The notes beneath the pieces were generated by a model, which searched no databases, was not told the DNA's origin, and saw only the letters and a program-made list of their open reading frames with translations. This document shows positions 50,758 to 62,328 of a stretch of 64,000 bases of DNA, piece by piece. The stretch spans positions 182,908,501-182,972,500 of the forward strand of contig CM032228.1 in NCBI GenBank assembly GCA_019009955.1, in the 5' to 3' direction. Source of the stretch: Riptortus pedestris. Taxonomy: Eukaryota; Arthropoda; Insecta; Hemiptera; Alydidae. Each line of letters starts with the position of its first letter. Position 1 is the first letter of the stretch. The position numbers were made by a program, and so were the translations under genes.

Positions 50758-51219
50758 TCAAATTTTAAGGAGAGGGTCTCCAATTAAAAAATATTTTCTT
50801 CGGTGGAAACTGTATTGAAACTGCCCTACATGTTTCGATTCCTATATGCCACCTCTTCAGGGGCTATCCCTTTTAAAAAAAATATTTAAAAAAGTATTAA
50901 CAATATTAATTTAACACATACCTTAATAATTCTTTGGCAATATGTTGTATTAGTAGGTGCCTACATCTATGATATATTTATTAAATCTAATTATAAATTG
51001 CTACTTACATTTCTGAAGCGCTTGTTTACCTTTTACACATTACGTTTCGCCTGTCCTCACAGAGGTGGGAGATGGTACTTAGAGGTTCCCGAGGTATGTT
51101 AAGTCAGCTGACTAAAAATCGATTATTTACCAGTCAATCTTGAACTCGACTTTCAATAAAGTTTGCACCGAAGATTTTAATTGGAGACCCTTGCCATAAA
51201 ATTTGAAGAATATATAAAT
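50758..51219 (-). mobile_element. Penelope-like (or MITE-like) fragment with inverted ends
   Basis: The ends are inverted copies. AGGGTCTCCAATTAAA with TTCGGTG follows 50758 and the reverse complement occupies about 51163-51215 (CACCGAAGATTTTAATTGGAG then ACCC). Inside, on the minus strand, there is a hammerhead-like motif at 50823-50864 and a second, decayed one near 51038-51075 (GGCGAAACGTAATGTG). Hammerhead motifs in repeated terminal regions are a known feature of Penelope-like retroelements. No reverse transcriptase or GIY-YIG coding part is present, so this would be a terminal-region derivative. Confidence 0.55.
50823..50864 (-). ncRNA. Hammerhead ribozyme-like motif (type I topology)
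   Basis: On the minus strand, in order: GCCC (stem I 5' arm), CTGAAGA matching the conserved core CUGANGA, a 17-nt segment for stem II, GAA (second core element), ACATGTA, and GGGC (stem I 3' arm). Stem I pairs perfectly (GCCC/GGGC). ACATGTA supplies a two-base-pair stem III and a GUA triplet with A at the cleavage position. Stem II is weak here (about 3 pairs, one G-U), suggesting decay or dimer-dependent folding. Very short stem III is known for the hammerheads of Penelope-like elements. Activity is unproven. Confidence 0.5.
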
Positions 51220-51284
51220 AATATTGGGTCCAGCAGAATAAGAAGTATATATATATATATAGCCATGCGCGCTTAGGACCTCGC
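51220..51284. other. Short spacer with small TA tract
   Basis: TA tract at 51248-51261. Nothing else. Confidence 0.5.
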
Positions 51285-51425
51285 CTATACTGTATCCTTG
51301 TTCCCATTGATTGTGGCCAGGGGCTAGGATCCTACAATATCAGGCGTTAAGTACAACCTCCCTTGAGTATGTAGCCACCATTGTAGAACCTGCCTCTCCT
51401 GCTTGATTCGCTTCAATATACAACG
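51285..51425. other. GC-balanced non-coding island (candidate regulatory element)
   Basis: Compact complex block with CCCATTGATTGTGGCC (51316-51331) and ACCATTGTAG (51379-51388), both Sox-type ATTGT cores, and no repeats or frame. Confidence 0.35.
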
Positions 51426-52506
51426 CTCTGAAAACAGAAAAAGATGAAATGTGTTCTTCCTTCATGATTAATTAATTCTCTCATGACTGATTAATAACAT
51501 TCGAAAGAGAAAAAGAAATATTAATTAAATTTTCTAGAGCTTAAAATGAGATATTTTAGAAATTCTTGGTGAGTAGGTGGGTGTCAAGCATAAGTTTTTT
51601 CTTCTGTATGGACAAAATTGATCACTTATATTGCATTGAATGAGCCCGTAATATTTATATATTGTTTCTAATTCTTACCATTATCTTGAATAATGGTTTC
51701 TTAAGGTGGAATAATTTCTTTCCTCATAGGTGTAGGTGTATGAAATAATTAGTTGGAGATATAAGCTAAAGCCTGAAACTGTTTTGAATGTGGTTTGTTG
51801 AGAAGGGCCTGGGGGCGGCGGAGTGAGGTGAGGCTAATTCCTTTAATTTGGAGCCAATTGGCAGAATTTTATAGGAAGAAGAGAGAGGGAGAGGGGGGTC
51901 TTGCCGGACCAACCCTCAAATCTACATACAAATTAAGAAATTTACATGCCGATGATTGTTTCCCTCGCTCGCTTCTCATGAAAATGACACGCTTAAAACT
52001 CAAATGGTTTCTCATTATTGTCCGTCGCAGATTAGGAGCCACTTCCATTTTTACTCTTTTCCATTCTCAGACTACAAGTGCTGGGCTTTTCCTAAACATG
52101 ACAATCTCATTCCACTACAACTCTTTGAGTATAGCTTTTATTAATTTAATTAAGCTTTTATTACTTACAAACAATTGTCAAAAATCTCAGTTTTTCTGTT
52201 ACACACCTCAGTCTGCGACAAAAGTAGCTTTAATTCTTCTTCACTGTCCATTTGTTGCCTTACACGTTTAATATATTCAAAATGAGCAAACTTGTTATTA
52301 CGATACTTACAACGTATTTTATTGCCTACACCAAAGAGTATTTTTATGAAGAAGACTTATCCAATTATTTAACGTGACCTTCCCCCCTCATTCACCATCA
52401 GGAAATAATTGCCCCCCATTTGGAAATGGAAAAACCTTTTAATGCCAGAAAGTCTTCTTAACCCGCTAAAATTTAAATAATTTAGAATGTTATTTAGATT
52501 TATTTT
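51426..52506. other. Spacer with GC-balanced stretch at about 51780-51965
   Basis: 51780-51965 is purine-rich and complex (GGGCCTGGGGGCGGCGGAG near 51806). The 158-codon plus-strand frame at 51795-52271 starts in it but becomes AT-rich, has no domain and overlaps a second frame, so it is not called. Otherwise nothing recognised. Confidence 0.35.
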
Positions 52507-53077
52507 AAAAGTCCGTAACGCAGGGGCTGCGCTAACTAAGATTTCCCACTTGGGTCCCGTATTTGCATTTATCTTTATGATGTAGAAGTTCAATGAAAAC
52601 AATATTTGTTATTTTTGCTTCAAATAAGGTTCTTCATAATATAACAGCTTATTGTTGATATGACATGAGTAGACGTGTGGGTTTACTAAAGGCCGAAAAC
52701 TAAAAAACGCAAATATCACGGTTCATATTAAAGATAATGAAAACATGCACATAACAACATTTATAGAACTTTTAATTTGCAATAAGATTGGTCTTATATA
52801 TATATTTTCGATCCGATGTACAGTAACGGAGATATTTCGAATTTTCGAAAAGCACCCCTTCTAAATCCCCCCCCCTCCCAATGGTCCGATTTCAGCAGGA
52901 AACGAACTTGATCTTTAATTTTACATAAAACGTATAAATATGGAGTTTGGTAACGATCAAGCAAAAATTGCGACCGCTAGAGAGTTAACAGGCATATATA
53001 TATATTAAATCAAATAACAAGCTGCTTCCATTTTGAGGCTACCCATTTGGATCACCCTCCTAATTAGCTCACTAGGG

Positions 53078-53130
<53 letters not shown>

Positions 53131-53233
53131 CATTTCCCGGGTAGGATCCATAGAAAATTGAAGAAAATTTTCGAAAATTGCGTCATGAGTACGACCTCAA
53201 TAGCTGATTTGCCTTAAGGGAAATCTGCTAAAA
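52507..53233 (-). mobile_element. HINE/Helentron-like element, copy 8 (long class, disrupted TA core)
   Basis: Right end GTCCGTAACGCAGGGGC at 52507. The long-class interior includes GTATTTGCATTTATC, GACATGAGTAGACG and AACGCAAATATCACGG. Then come the body block, C-run and GACCGCTAGAG block, and the left end palindrome at 53209-53233 with one substitution (TTTGCCTTAAGGG). About 73 bp of non-TA sequence (53006-53079) splits the TA array, and the GTTCAAAA-side flank of the left block is deleted. Confidence 0.8.
53080..53127. repeat. (TA)n microsatellite, main half, inside HINE copy 8
   Basis: About 48 bp of TA. A smaller TA tract at 52994-53005 is separated from it by 73 bp of complex sequence. 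Confidence 0.95.
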
Positions 53234-53295
53234 CTTGAAACGCAGGGAGGCCATCAATTGCTATTTTGTTCTTTTACCGTGCTTCTGTTACTATT

Positions 53296-53430
53296 TCTGT
53301 TTGGGTCTGAGGTTAGTCATGTGAGTTAAGGAGTGTGTCTCCATTCGATCTGGAACTGCAATTTATTTAGTGGCGAACACATCAGAATGATCGAACTCAT
53401 CTCATCACTGAGTTACTTAGTCCTAGGTTG
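53296..53430 (+). mobile_element. Decayed SINE, head and part of body
   Basis: GGGTCTGAGGTTAGTCATGTG then AGTTAAGGAGTG matches the SINE head with its box A, and AATTTATTTAGTGGCGAA matches the body start. Box B is largely lost. The tail was not found. Confidence 0.55.
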
Positions 53431-54676
53431 TTGTATTAATATTTGCCAGATTTTGTTTTATTTAACAAATATGAAGAAAAAAACCTTTCTATGAATGTTG
53501 GTTATCAATGTTAATTATAAATTAATTCAATATTTTTCAATACAATTACTGTAAATATTAATATCTTTAGTTAAAGAGAGAGAGTTAAATATTGTTTACG
53601 AAATAAAAGTAGGTTCTTGTTATAAACATAACACATATTATACATAAGCATATATTTCGATTCAGTTGCTTTCACAGAAACACCATAGGCAAATTTCGAG
53701 TGAAAAAAAAAAAAAAATAAAAAAAAAAAATGTTCTCTCTCACTTGGAGAATGATCTCTCGCTTTTATAGTTGATTGACACTTTCTGAAATGGAAATATA
53801 GTTGGTAATATGTGTATATATAAACACACACACACACACACACACAATCAAGTGTTCACGCGCGCTACTAAGACTTCCTCTTTTAATTAATTATGTATGT
53901 GTTTCTCCTTAGCTGAATGAGTGGATGCCGTCTTGTCTTAATGAAAAGGCTTCACTGTTCTCCGTTAAAAGTCTCCTTAAAAATATAAAGTGAATTAACT
54001 GTGTAACTTTAATGAAATTCCCTACTTTCTCGAGAGACACATTAAGTGGAAATTCCGTCTTCGCCAATTTTCACTGAGATACCACTCACTCTTTTACGTG
54101 TGATATTCTGTCCCTTCTCCCTGTTTACTTGGCCCTATTTTATGAGAATATTCTAACGTTAATTTAGTTTATTAATGTAGATCACCAATCTAAATAATTC
54201 TGATAGCTGTCAAATGTCTAAATGTTACCGACATTAATTCTTTCAAATTTGCTCCCATAAAAATATTTCTCTCACTCATATTTCTGAATAATATTACAAC
54301 ACATTTGGTGCATTTATTGCTCTCTTTTAAATTCCTTATGGTTCATGTATGTATTCCGTTCTTATTTGCATTTTGTTTTTAAATTTTGCTTCAGTTATTT
54401 CTGTTTAACTCTTGGAAGGCGGAGAGAGTATATTTGTTTGTTTATCTTGGCACACCTGTTTTGCCAAAGTGGTGCCACCACCTTAATATATCCATCTCTA
54501 ATGCTCTTCTCCATCCTCCATTTAATTTCATTCAGTGTCTACCGTTCGAATGATTATGACCTTTGTGTCTGTACTCGGAAACATACTGATCACATATACC
54601 GGCTAGCTCCTGATTATACCAGATCTGTTCTACTGGACAGCTCCAATAACGTCTGTTTGATATTAATATATTATCG
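53431..54676. other. AT-rich spacer with (CA)n at 53824-53846
   Basis: Contains an A-rich tract at 53704-53730 and about 12 CA units at 53824-53846. The 111-codon frame at 54345-54680 has no recognisable domain. Nothing else supported. Confidence 0.45.
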
Positions 54677-54930
54677 TTAAGGTGCGTACTAATTCCTCAC
54701 GCGTGTATACTAAATGCACTTTCTAGAGATGATTCTATAAAAGACTCAGTAATAGATAATATTGATGCAGATACGGATTTCGAAGTGCCTAATGAACAAT
54801 GTCGCTCTGATTTGACTGACTCCAGCTTGGGAAGCGACTTTTAAATGAGGGTATTTCGGTTCCTACAGAATATTATTGGGGTCGATTCCCTTCAGATCTC
54901 GGGAAGTCATCCAAGCATAACTGATCTACC
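54677..54930 (+). pseudogene. Possible decayed coding remnant, unknown family
   Basis: An ATG-less frame ends at a TAA near 54842 and reads SRDDSIKDSVIDNIDADTDF then EVPNEQCRSDLTDSSLGSDF. It is acidic and serine-rich, with codons less AT-biased than the surroundings. A second open run after the stop reads SVPTEYYWGRFPSDLGKSSK. Acidic serine-rich N-termini occur in several transposase families, but I recognise no specific one. It could equally be chance. Confidence 0.22.
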
Positions 54931-55739
54931 GAATCGTCTCTTCGATGATAGCCTGCTGAACGATATAGTAGTCAACAGTAAAATGTAAAAATAGCTACAG
55001 TTAAGAGGTCGACCCTAAGTCACGTAATTCACTGTTGCCATACTTTCTGGAGACCGTCGTCACTGGCTGATGATCGAGTTCAGCTGGCAAGTGCAGAATG
55101 CACCATCTTCAGACCCGTCAAAAATTATTCTCATTGTCATTTTCTTGGCTTTGGATATTATCCGAACTTCGATGCGCATCTATTAGCATTCAGGATTGAA
55201 TTCATTTTTTTTATTTATTACCTACTATTTTTAGAAAAACTCATCTCTCAATTTCATGTTTGCTGAAAGCAGAAGGTTATTCATTGATTGCGTTTTATAT
55301 TGTTGTATGTGTATAAGTGTATTATATTAGCTTCAACGAAAAATAAATAATTTTAAATTCCTCATGGAAGGAGAAACTTTCTGCCGTACTTCGCAATTAT
55401 TAATCATAAGACCTAAATAAATTGCTTGGCTTAACCAATCCCTATTTTTATGCTGTTCTTCGTACGAAATTGGAAGATGATTGGCATTACATAGTCACAT
55501 TGGTACAGTATTGCCATTTAGAAGTTGTTCATACTTTGAAAATATCGGTGTAGTCGTTGAATGCTCTAAACAAATTTGGTAAAGGACTGAAGCTGCTATA
55601 TATTGTTTTTTTTATTAATTTTAATAAACATCAAAGAAGATTTTTTTTTTGTCTTTTCCATCTCTTTAAATATATAAATACATTAACAGTGGATGTAAGC
55701 GAAAAGGTTATAAATAAATGTCTTAACAATATAAGAAAA
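54931..55739. other. Unassigned spacer
   Basis: The first 200 bp are GC-balanced and may continue the remnant before it. The rest is AT-rich with nothing recognised. Confidence 0.4.
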
Positions 55740-55960
55740 TGAAGGTTGCTTTTTGCCGTCCTTTAACTCCCAAAGGATTTATGCCTCTTTCGATTGGGTC
55801 GCATGAAAAGGGCAAAAACATTACCCCTATCTAAATTACAGTCAGCCGGCCAGTTCATGTACCACTACCCCCTAAAAAATGTCCCCCTTTTTTATTATAC
55901 TTAGGCTGGCAGGTTTTAAGGATATCCTCTCGTGGCTTATACCTGAATTTGAATATAGAA
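55740..55960. other. GC-balanced non-coding island (candidate regulatory element)
   Basis: Complex sequence with CAAAGGATTTATGCC and CAGTCAGCCGGCCAG segments. No repeat and no open frame. Confidence 0.32.
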
Positions 55961-58134
55961 TGAGACGAGGCAAGAAAAAAAATTAAATGGATATGCCTCG
56001 GAACTGTGCAATTTCCATTTTACACCTCAATTTTAATTAAAATTCTTTAGCTGATAAGGACACTGAAAATATAGCAATTAAAAAAAGTCCTTTACTACTA
56101 CCAGTTACTAAAATGTAATTAAGCCTTAAATGACATTTTTCTTGTTTTTATCCATATTTGTTCTTTCTGAAGTTATTGGAATATGTTTGTATTACAAGGT
56201 ATTTCATCAGAATTATAAGGGCCTTTTACAATTATGAATAGTTGATCTAGATGTCCTAAATTCTTAGAAATACTTAGTAATATTGGCTTGAACAGAAGGA
56301 TCTGCGCCTTTGATTCACAGTCTTAGACCATTTGCAAAGAAGTTTCAGTTCCTTCTCTGGTTTGTAAACAGATCCAACTTGAATCTGGTTACCGTTGAGC
56401 GTTTTATTTCCTCTTTTTGAAGTTCTATTAACCCGAAATGGTTTTGTTCGCTGATTTTTAGTCATACTTTTCAAAGTCGTTTCGTGCTTCGATCGAATTG
56501 AGTTTTTTAATCAGGGCAACGTACCTTTCAGGGTCATGAATCCCTCTAAATCTTTTACGTTCTCCACTTTGAAACCATACTCACTATCAGCTTGACGGAA
56601 GCTGTGACTAGTCATCGAAATGATGAGTTATCTATCTGGATTATCTATTGGAACAATTGCTAAGCAGTCATATTGGGCCCCATCACTACTTAAGAGAGCA
56701 ACCTGTTAAATGCATGAACCGATTTTGTTACCCGCCATGCGATTGCATTGGATTAGGAAATGGTTCGAAAAAGAGTAACGTATTATTTAGAAGTGTCGTA
56801 CTCGCTATTGTATGTTTTTCACACTTACTGTTATTTTCGTGATTCCTGGAGAGAGCTATATACATCAGTGTATTTAAATAAGCTGTTTTTTTCATTCCAT
56901 TAGTGGAATGAATAGTGTACGTTCAGCAGTAAGCTATGTTTCCCTTTTGAAAGAAATACTACCAACTCAGTTTATTAACAAACTGAGCAGTTTGGCAGGA
57001 ATAGTGGGTTTTTATTGCTAAAAATGACATAGGTGTTAATATTTACTAGTATGTCCAAAATATATAAAGAGAGGGAGCTCATATTTATAAAAATGTGGCT
57101 GGTGTGCTTTTCGCGTTTATAAGCTTCAAATATCGAACGGCTTAAAGCGTAGACCTATTGCAGGGAAAGTTACATGAATATTTATGGCAAAGACTGGCGA
57201 ATAAAAGGTAAGCAGTTGAATAAATGCAAAACGAAATGAGATAATCAATAATAATGGAGATGGTAGACCTGCAGGAATGGTGCAATGGGCATTAGCAGGT
57301 AAATGGCCTTATCGATTGTATAGCTCGATTATCCCACTATATCCTTGTACCATTTACTATAGCACTTTAATGATCATTGTAGTAATTGTTCTACTCAATC
57401 AAACTAAATCACGTGCCTTCCTTGAATGGGATAGTGCTGTAGCCTAGCATTTACAGGGGCGTAATGCAATTGGGCGATATTTACAACAAATACATTTAGA
57501 ATTATTACTAAAACACCCCATTTGTTAATGCTTGTAATTTTTGCATACATTTACTTATTAATTTTTATATTCAACTATTATACGATTTCATAAAATCGTA
57601 TTCTTAAATTTGACATATATGTTGCATCTGTTTGATAAGACTAAGATCACTAAAACCTTATTGTAAAGTTGGGACAATAGAGAATGCACCCCATCTAAGA
57701 CTCGCATTTATGTTTAAATTCTTCCAGAAGTTCGATTAATTTTTATACCTCCTTATATTATTCATCGACTCATATAGTAATATTGTTTTTTTTTAATAAT
57801 GTCGTTAAACAGTAGTGACATTTCTTCGAGGAACAACTCTTCTATTTTTTCAGTATACTTTATTTGGTATACAAATTTTCAGTTGTATTTTCGCAGTTAT
57901 TGTTAAAAGAAATATTTTCAAAATCCCAATACTTCTGCAATTAATCAGAATCATTATGGTAAATTATTTTTCATTAGAGATCTGAATTATCTAGGCTGGT
58001 AATATCATCAAAGACAAATTAATTTTTTTTTCTTATCAGTACTGTTAACTAAGAACTATCTGTGATGCAATTAAAAAAACAAAACAAAAAAAACGCGTCC
58101 GAAATCACAAAATATGGTTGAAACAATGGAGTTT
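55961..58134. other. Mostly AT-rich spacer
   Basis: 57250-57480 is a slightly GC-richer complex stretch with CTTATCGATTG (57308) and AGGAATGGTGC (57273). No other feature recognised. Confidence 0.4.
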
Positions 58135-58310
58135 TTTTTTAAATCACCGGAATTACCTGTTTTGACGCTCCCTGAAAACTTCTTGGTTAGTTTTGGCATT
58201 GCGTTTGTATTGGTATATACTAATCTAGATTAATTGAAATACATTTATGATTTGTATCCTGCAATTTCATATTTAGGATGGTTTATTTGTGCACTTCCTC
58301 TTCTGATTGA
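58135..58310 (+). repeat. Unclassified dispersed repeat, copy b
   Basis: Partner of the repeat at 44570-44745, in the same orientation. The shared order of segments is GGAATTA, then CGCTCCCTGAAAACTTCTTG, TTAGTTTTGGCATTG, TATATACT and AATTTCATATTTAGGA. Ends are not defined. Confidence 0.5.
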
Positions 58311-59699
58311 GACCATGGAAATTATGGGAGAAGGGAGGTGGCCGAAAAAGAATGCAAATTTCTCCGTGTCTTTAAAACATTTTGTTTAACTAATTTAATG
58401 AAGTCATGTTGTCAATATCAGATTCTTCGTTGACACCGGGTGGTGTAGTGTGTAGAAAAAATAAATATGGGGTCATGAAAAGATGTTATTTCCCACACTT
58501 TTTATACTGAGAATCACCCTAATTAATCGTCCACTACTACTCCTTGGATTTGAAGGATGTCGTGTCTTGTGTGTCGTTATTGTGACACAACTTTATTCTG
58601 ACTTGACATTTGGCTTTCATAAATTCATGTCTTTCGTTTAGTAAATTTCAGCTTGGTTTAAGCAGAATCACTTCAGATAGTGTTTATTAGTGTACTCAAA
58701 CGGACAACTAAACATTATGAATATAAAATTTGCTCTAGGTGGTTTCTCTATAGATCTACAATGCACATGGTTCATACTGTTTCTATTATATATTGAATAA
58801 AATTGTAGCAGATAGTAGCCGGTACGAATATCGACCAACTGTCAAGCCCTCCAGACGAGACGGCCATAGTAAAAAAAACGTCTTATACATATTCACGGCT
58901 TGAGAGAATTGCAAATGGGCTGTAGCGACCGTCTCCATTGTTTTCTTTGCCATTTACATTTTGCCAAAGTCCCATCCTTTGTGTACCCCACCCCTCTAAT
59001 TTGGCAACTAAATAATAGCATCCTCTTGCCCCAACTACCACTCATTTTTACTAATCAGCATCACTCACTGAATCAGTGGGCGCCCATCCTCTCTTCTCAA
59101 CTCTTAAATTAAGAACCTTCCCAAAAATATTTCTTTTTTAATAAAGCAATCTCTAATTTAAGCTCTAAAAGAAAAGTCATCCCGTGGACTAATTATTCCA
59201 ATAGCATGGAACACAGACTTAATTTACTATTGTGAATTATTATTTATTATGGATAACTTTAGCTCTTGAAATTCAATGAAATTCAATTTCGTTTAATTAA
59301 AAATCTTATTTAAAAGGCAAATGTTTATTCCATAACTGCTGATTACAGTTTACTATAGGTAAAAAGTTTCTCTTGGTAATGAAAGATCATTTTAATTTTC
59401 TTTAGGGCTCAACTATTGTTAAATCCTTATAATCCTAACGACACGTCACTGTGAAAGGATCATATCACCTGATATAGAATTCATGTAATGTTAAGTCTTA
59501 ACTACTGTAAAGATGTGTAGAGACTATTATAAAGAAATTTGTATTTATCCTTTACATCTCAGCTACTCCTTGTAATCTTATAAGCATTATATTAACATAG
59601 CTATGTTTTTATAACAAATTTATATTTTCATATAATTACAAAGGAAATGAATTTATATAAAAAATATGAAAATGAAAATATGCAGGAATAATATGAAAG
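58311..59699. other. Spacer with GC-balanced stretch at about 58840-59110
   Basis: 58840-59110 contains CAACTGTCAAGCCC, GACGAGACGGCCATAG and a pyrimidine-rich run. The 70-codon frame within it is featureless. The rest is AT-rich with nothing recognised. Confidence 0.35.
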
Positions 59700-60045
59700 G
59701 CACTTTACAGAGGTGCTGCGTTCACTAAATAAAGTAGATTTGAATTAGCCATCAACGTCGAGCTGAGAAATAGCAAGATTCCGTCCGTGGAAATTCTGCC
59801 ACTAGTGGCGTCCCAATGACGTGATTTTCAAGAATCATCTGTTCCTTCTAAGTATGCATGAAACATTGTAAATGATATATCTTCATTTACAACATCTTTG
59901 TAGAAACCTTAAATGTAGGAGGTGGAGTTCGTTTGAAGCGAAAAAAATACAAATATCTCTTAATAATACTTAATAGAAAATATATTCAAGAACATTTGTA
60001 GTAAGTAATCTTTTGTAAGGCATTTTTCGATGTGCCGCACTATAA
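59700..60045 (-). mobile_element. HINE/Helentron-like element, copy 11 (strongly decayed, long class)
   Basis: The minus-strand right end survives as CAGAGGTGCTGCGTTCACT then AAAGTAGATTT. The interior matches long-class copies through AATACAAATATCTCTTAATA and CATTTTTCGATGTGC. The left block, TA array and palindrome are gone. The divergence makes it the oldest recognisable copy. Confidence 0.55.
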
Positions 60046-60399
60046 GGGGGATGCATATGATTTTATAGTTTTGCTTGCGATCGAATGCATAGCCTATAGG
60101 ACCTTAACAGATAGAAAAAATAAATTGCATTTTTCGTTTAATATGATTCATTCATTAAAGGAAATAAATGGTCGTTAATGAGAACATTACTAATTAAAAT
60201 CTGATATCCAATTAGTGTTAAATGTTGAATGCTAAAAATTTTTTGTAAAATCATAGCAATAACGTATTCCAATGGGGGGGGGTCATTGTGGAAAAATTCA
60301 AACTTTTGCCAAGGTTCTTATTGTTTTAAGTGTTGTAAACACTTAAGGGATACCTCAAAAGATTACCTACACCAGTGTCGCATATAAATTCAAATATAA
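60046..60399. other. Unassigned AT-rich spacer
   Basis: Contains a G9 run near 60275. Nothing else recognised. Confidence 0.5.
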
Positions 60400-60441
<42 letters not shown>

Positions 60442-60443
60442 CG

Positions 60444-60479
<36 letters not shown>
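60400..60479. repeat. (AC)n-(AT)n microsatellite
   Basis: About 32 AC units with two interruptions, followed by about 8 AT units. Confidence 0.96.
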
Positions 60480-60889
60480 ACATGTAGTATATGAGAACGA
60501 ATACGTCATAACAGTTGCGCAAGACTGGAGCTACTTTAATATTGAAGGCTAACCTTATATATATATAAACACATACACATGGGACATTGAGCTATTTGGG
60601 GAGAGAGATATAGTATAAAATTCTTTATTTGGTTATTGAAATTAGCGATTATAAGTTGTCTGTCTGGTGGTATTTCGAGAAAGGAGATGAATGAAATAAT
60701 TCGGGAATAAGTTTCTATTGCAGGCATTGTAGAATGAGTAGATATCCCTCTGTCGAAATATAAAGAATCGATACGACGATAGCTGTTTGAATCCTTTGTG
60801 ATAATAATGAAGGTTATAGTGCCTCGGAGGTTTTCCGCCATGAGTCGGAAGTTGACGGGGAAGTTTGTCAGTTGTAATGTGATTGAAAA
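60480..60889. other. Unassigned spacer
   Basis: A 101-codon minus-strand frame (60841-60536) has no domain or splice context. Nothing supported. Confidence 0.45.
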
Positions 60890-61290
60890 AGGAAGCTAAC
60901 GAGTAGAGAAAGAGGGAGATAGAGATAGAGGCAGTGAGTGTATATATATATTGTGAGAGGGGCTAGAAAGTTTTGCCGGGCGGCCTAGTAGACAAACAGC
61001 CCCGGGGAGTGGTGGTAGAATCCACCCTCCTGTCAGTGGCAGACCGGCGAAAAACACCCAACGGCCATTTTCACCTATAAAATGACCAGAAGTTTCCTTC
61101 TGCTAGAGCAAACTCCTCCCCTTTGTTGCAGGGCCGCCGAGCCTGTTATTATAGAACGTTGTCTTGCAGGCCTCAGCCACACTCTTACCAAGTTTAATGT
61201 TATTCCCCCACTCCTCCGGCTGTTAATTCAACCCATAACTGCCTTCTTCGGCACAATATTCCCTTAACTGGTTTATTTCCTAAATTAGAC
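60890..61290. other. GC-balanced non-coding island (candidate regulatory element)
   Basis: One of the GC-richest blocks. It contains GCCGGGCGGCCTAGTAGAC, CAACGGCCATTTTCACC and CTATAAAATG (61075-61084), and CTGTTAATTCAACCC at 61218. An alternative reading is a promoter or first exon, but the two opposite 61 to 67 codon frames have no supporting domain. Confidence 0.4.
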
Positions 61291-61931
61291 ACGGTTTCGT
61301 GTAAACTCCCTACATGAAATCCCTTGAGATGCAGTGAAACAATAAAAACAAGTTCATAATTATTAAATAAAATTGTGAATATTATTAAAAAACATAAATG
61401 CATTATAAAAGAAATTACAAAAAGAAAAAAATAATAATAATTTAATCCAGAAATACCTCGAAATAATTCGATGATGATAGAATACTAAATATACTATATG
61501 ACACAACGGATCAAATTGTTTAATTTTATTTTTACCACATAAAAGACCTACCTAATACTTTTACCCTTTCCTAATATGCCAGCACATTTCAATAAATGCA
61601 AATGATGGACGCTGTCCTTCAATGAATTATTAATAATAATGCAATAAGTGAACGAAATAGAGTTTTATAAAATGAATTGGATTTTTAAAGATACTAGTGC
61701 TATGTGTACTACAGATGTACTTATTCATTAATTCCATTAAAAGTCCAGATTTAAACTATATTTAAAATATATGTGGATACATTTAATTGACTAGCTTAAT
61801 GTGAAATCGACTGTTGTTTTTTTTTTCTGATGTGTCCTAAATCACATCCGTTTTATTCCTATTACATATATGAGACCTTGCAATTAACTCGGTTTTGTTT
61901 CGAGCGTACATGACTCAGGCCATGCCTCCCC

Positions 61932-61933
<2 letters not shown>
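61291..61933. other. Unassigned AT-rich spacer
   Basis: No feature recognised. Confidence 0.5.

Positions 61934-61982
<49 letters not shown>
61934..61982. repeat. (AT)n microsatellite
   Basis: About 49 bp of AT. The sides do not match HINE blocks. Confidence 0.96.
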
Positions 61983-61985
<3 letters not shown>

Positions 61986-62146
61986 TTAAATTTCAAGAGT
62001 GATAGTTAACATCTTGGTCTTAAAAGCTTAGATCCCTGGAAATAGGAAACGTGATTTAATGAAGAACTCGATAAATAGAATTCATAAATCATCATAGAAA
62101 AACAGCTATAAACCTTCCAGAATATATATGTTACGTTATTCCCTAT

Positions 62147-62266
62147 TTAGCAGATTTCCCTTAAGGGAAATCAGCTATTGAGGTCGTACTCATGACGCGA
62201 GTTTCGAAAAATTTCTTCAAATGTCCATCGATCCTACCCAAGAGATGACGAAAATGAGGTCCGTTC

Positions 62267-62328
<62 letters not shown>

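Noticed and set aside
51795..52271. 158-codon plus-strand open frame
   Set aside because: It begins in a purine-rich island and turns AT-rich, overlaps another frame, and shows no domain, signal or splice context.
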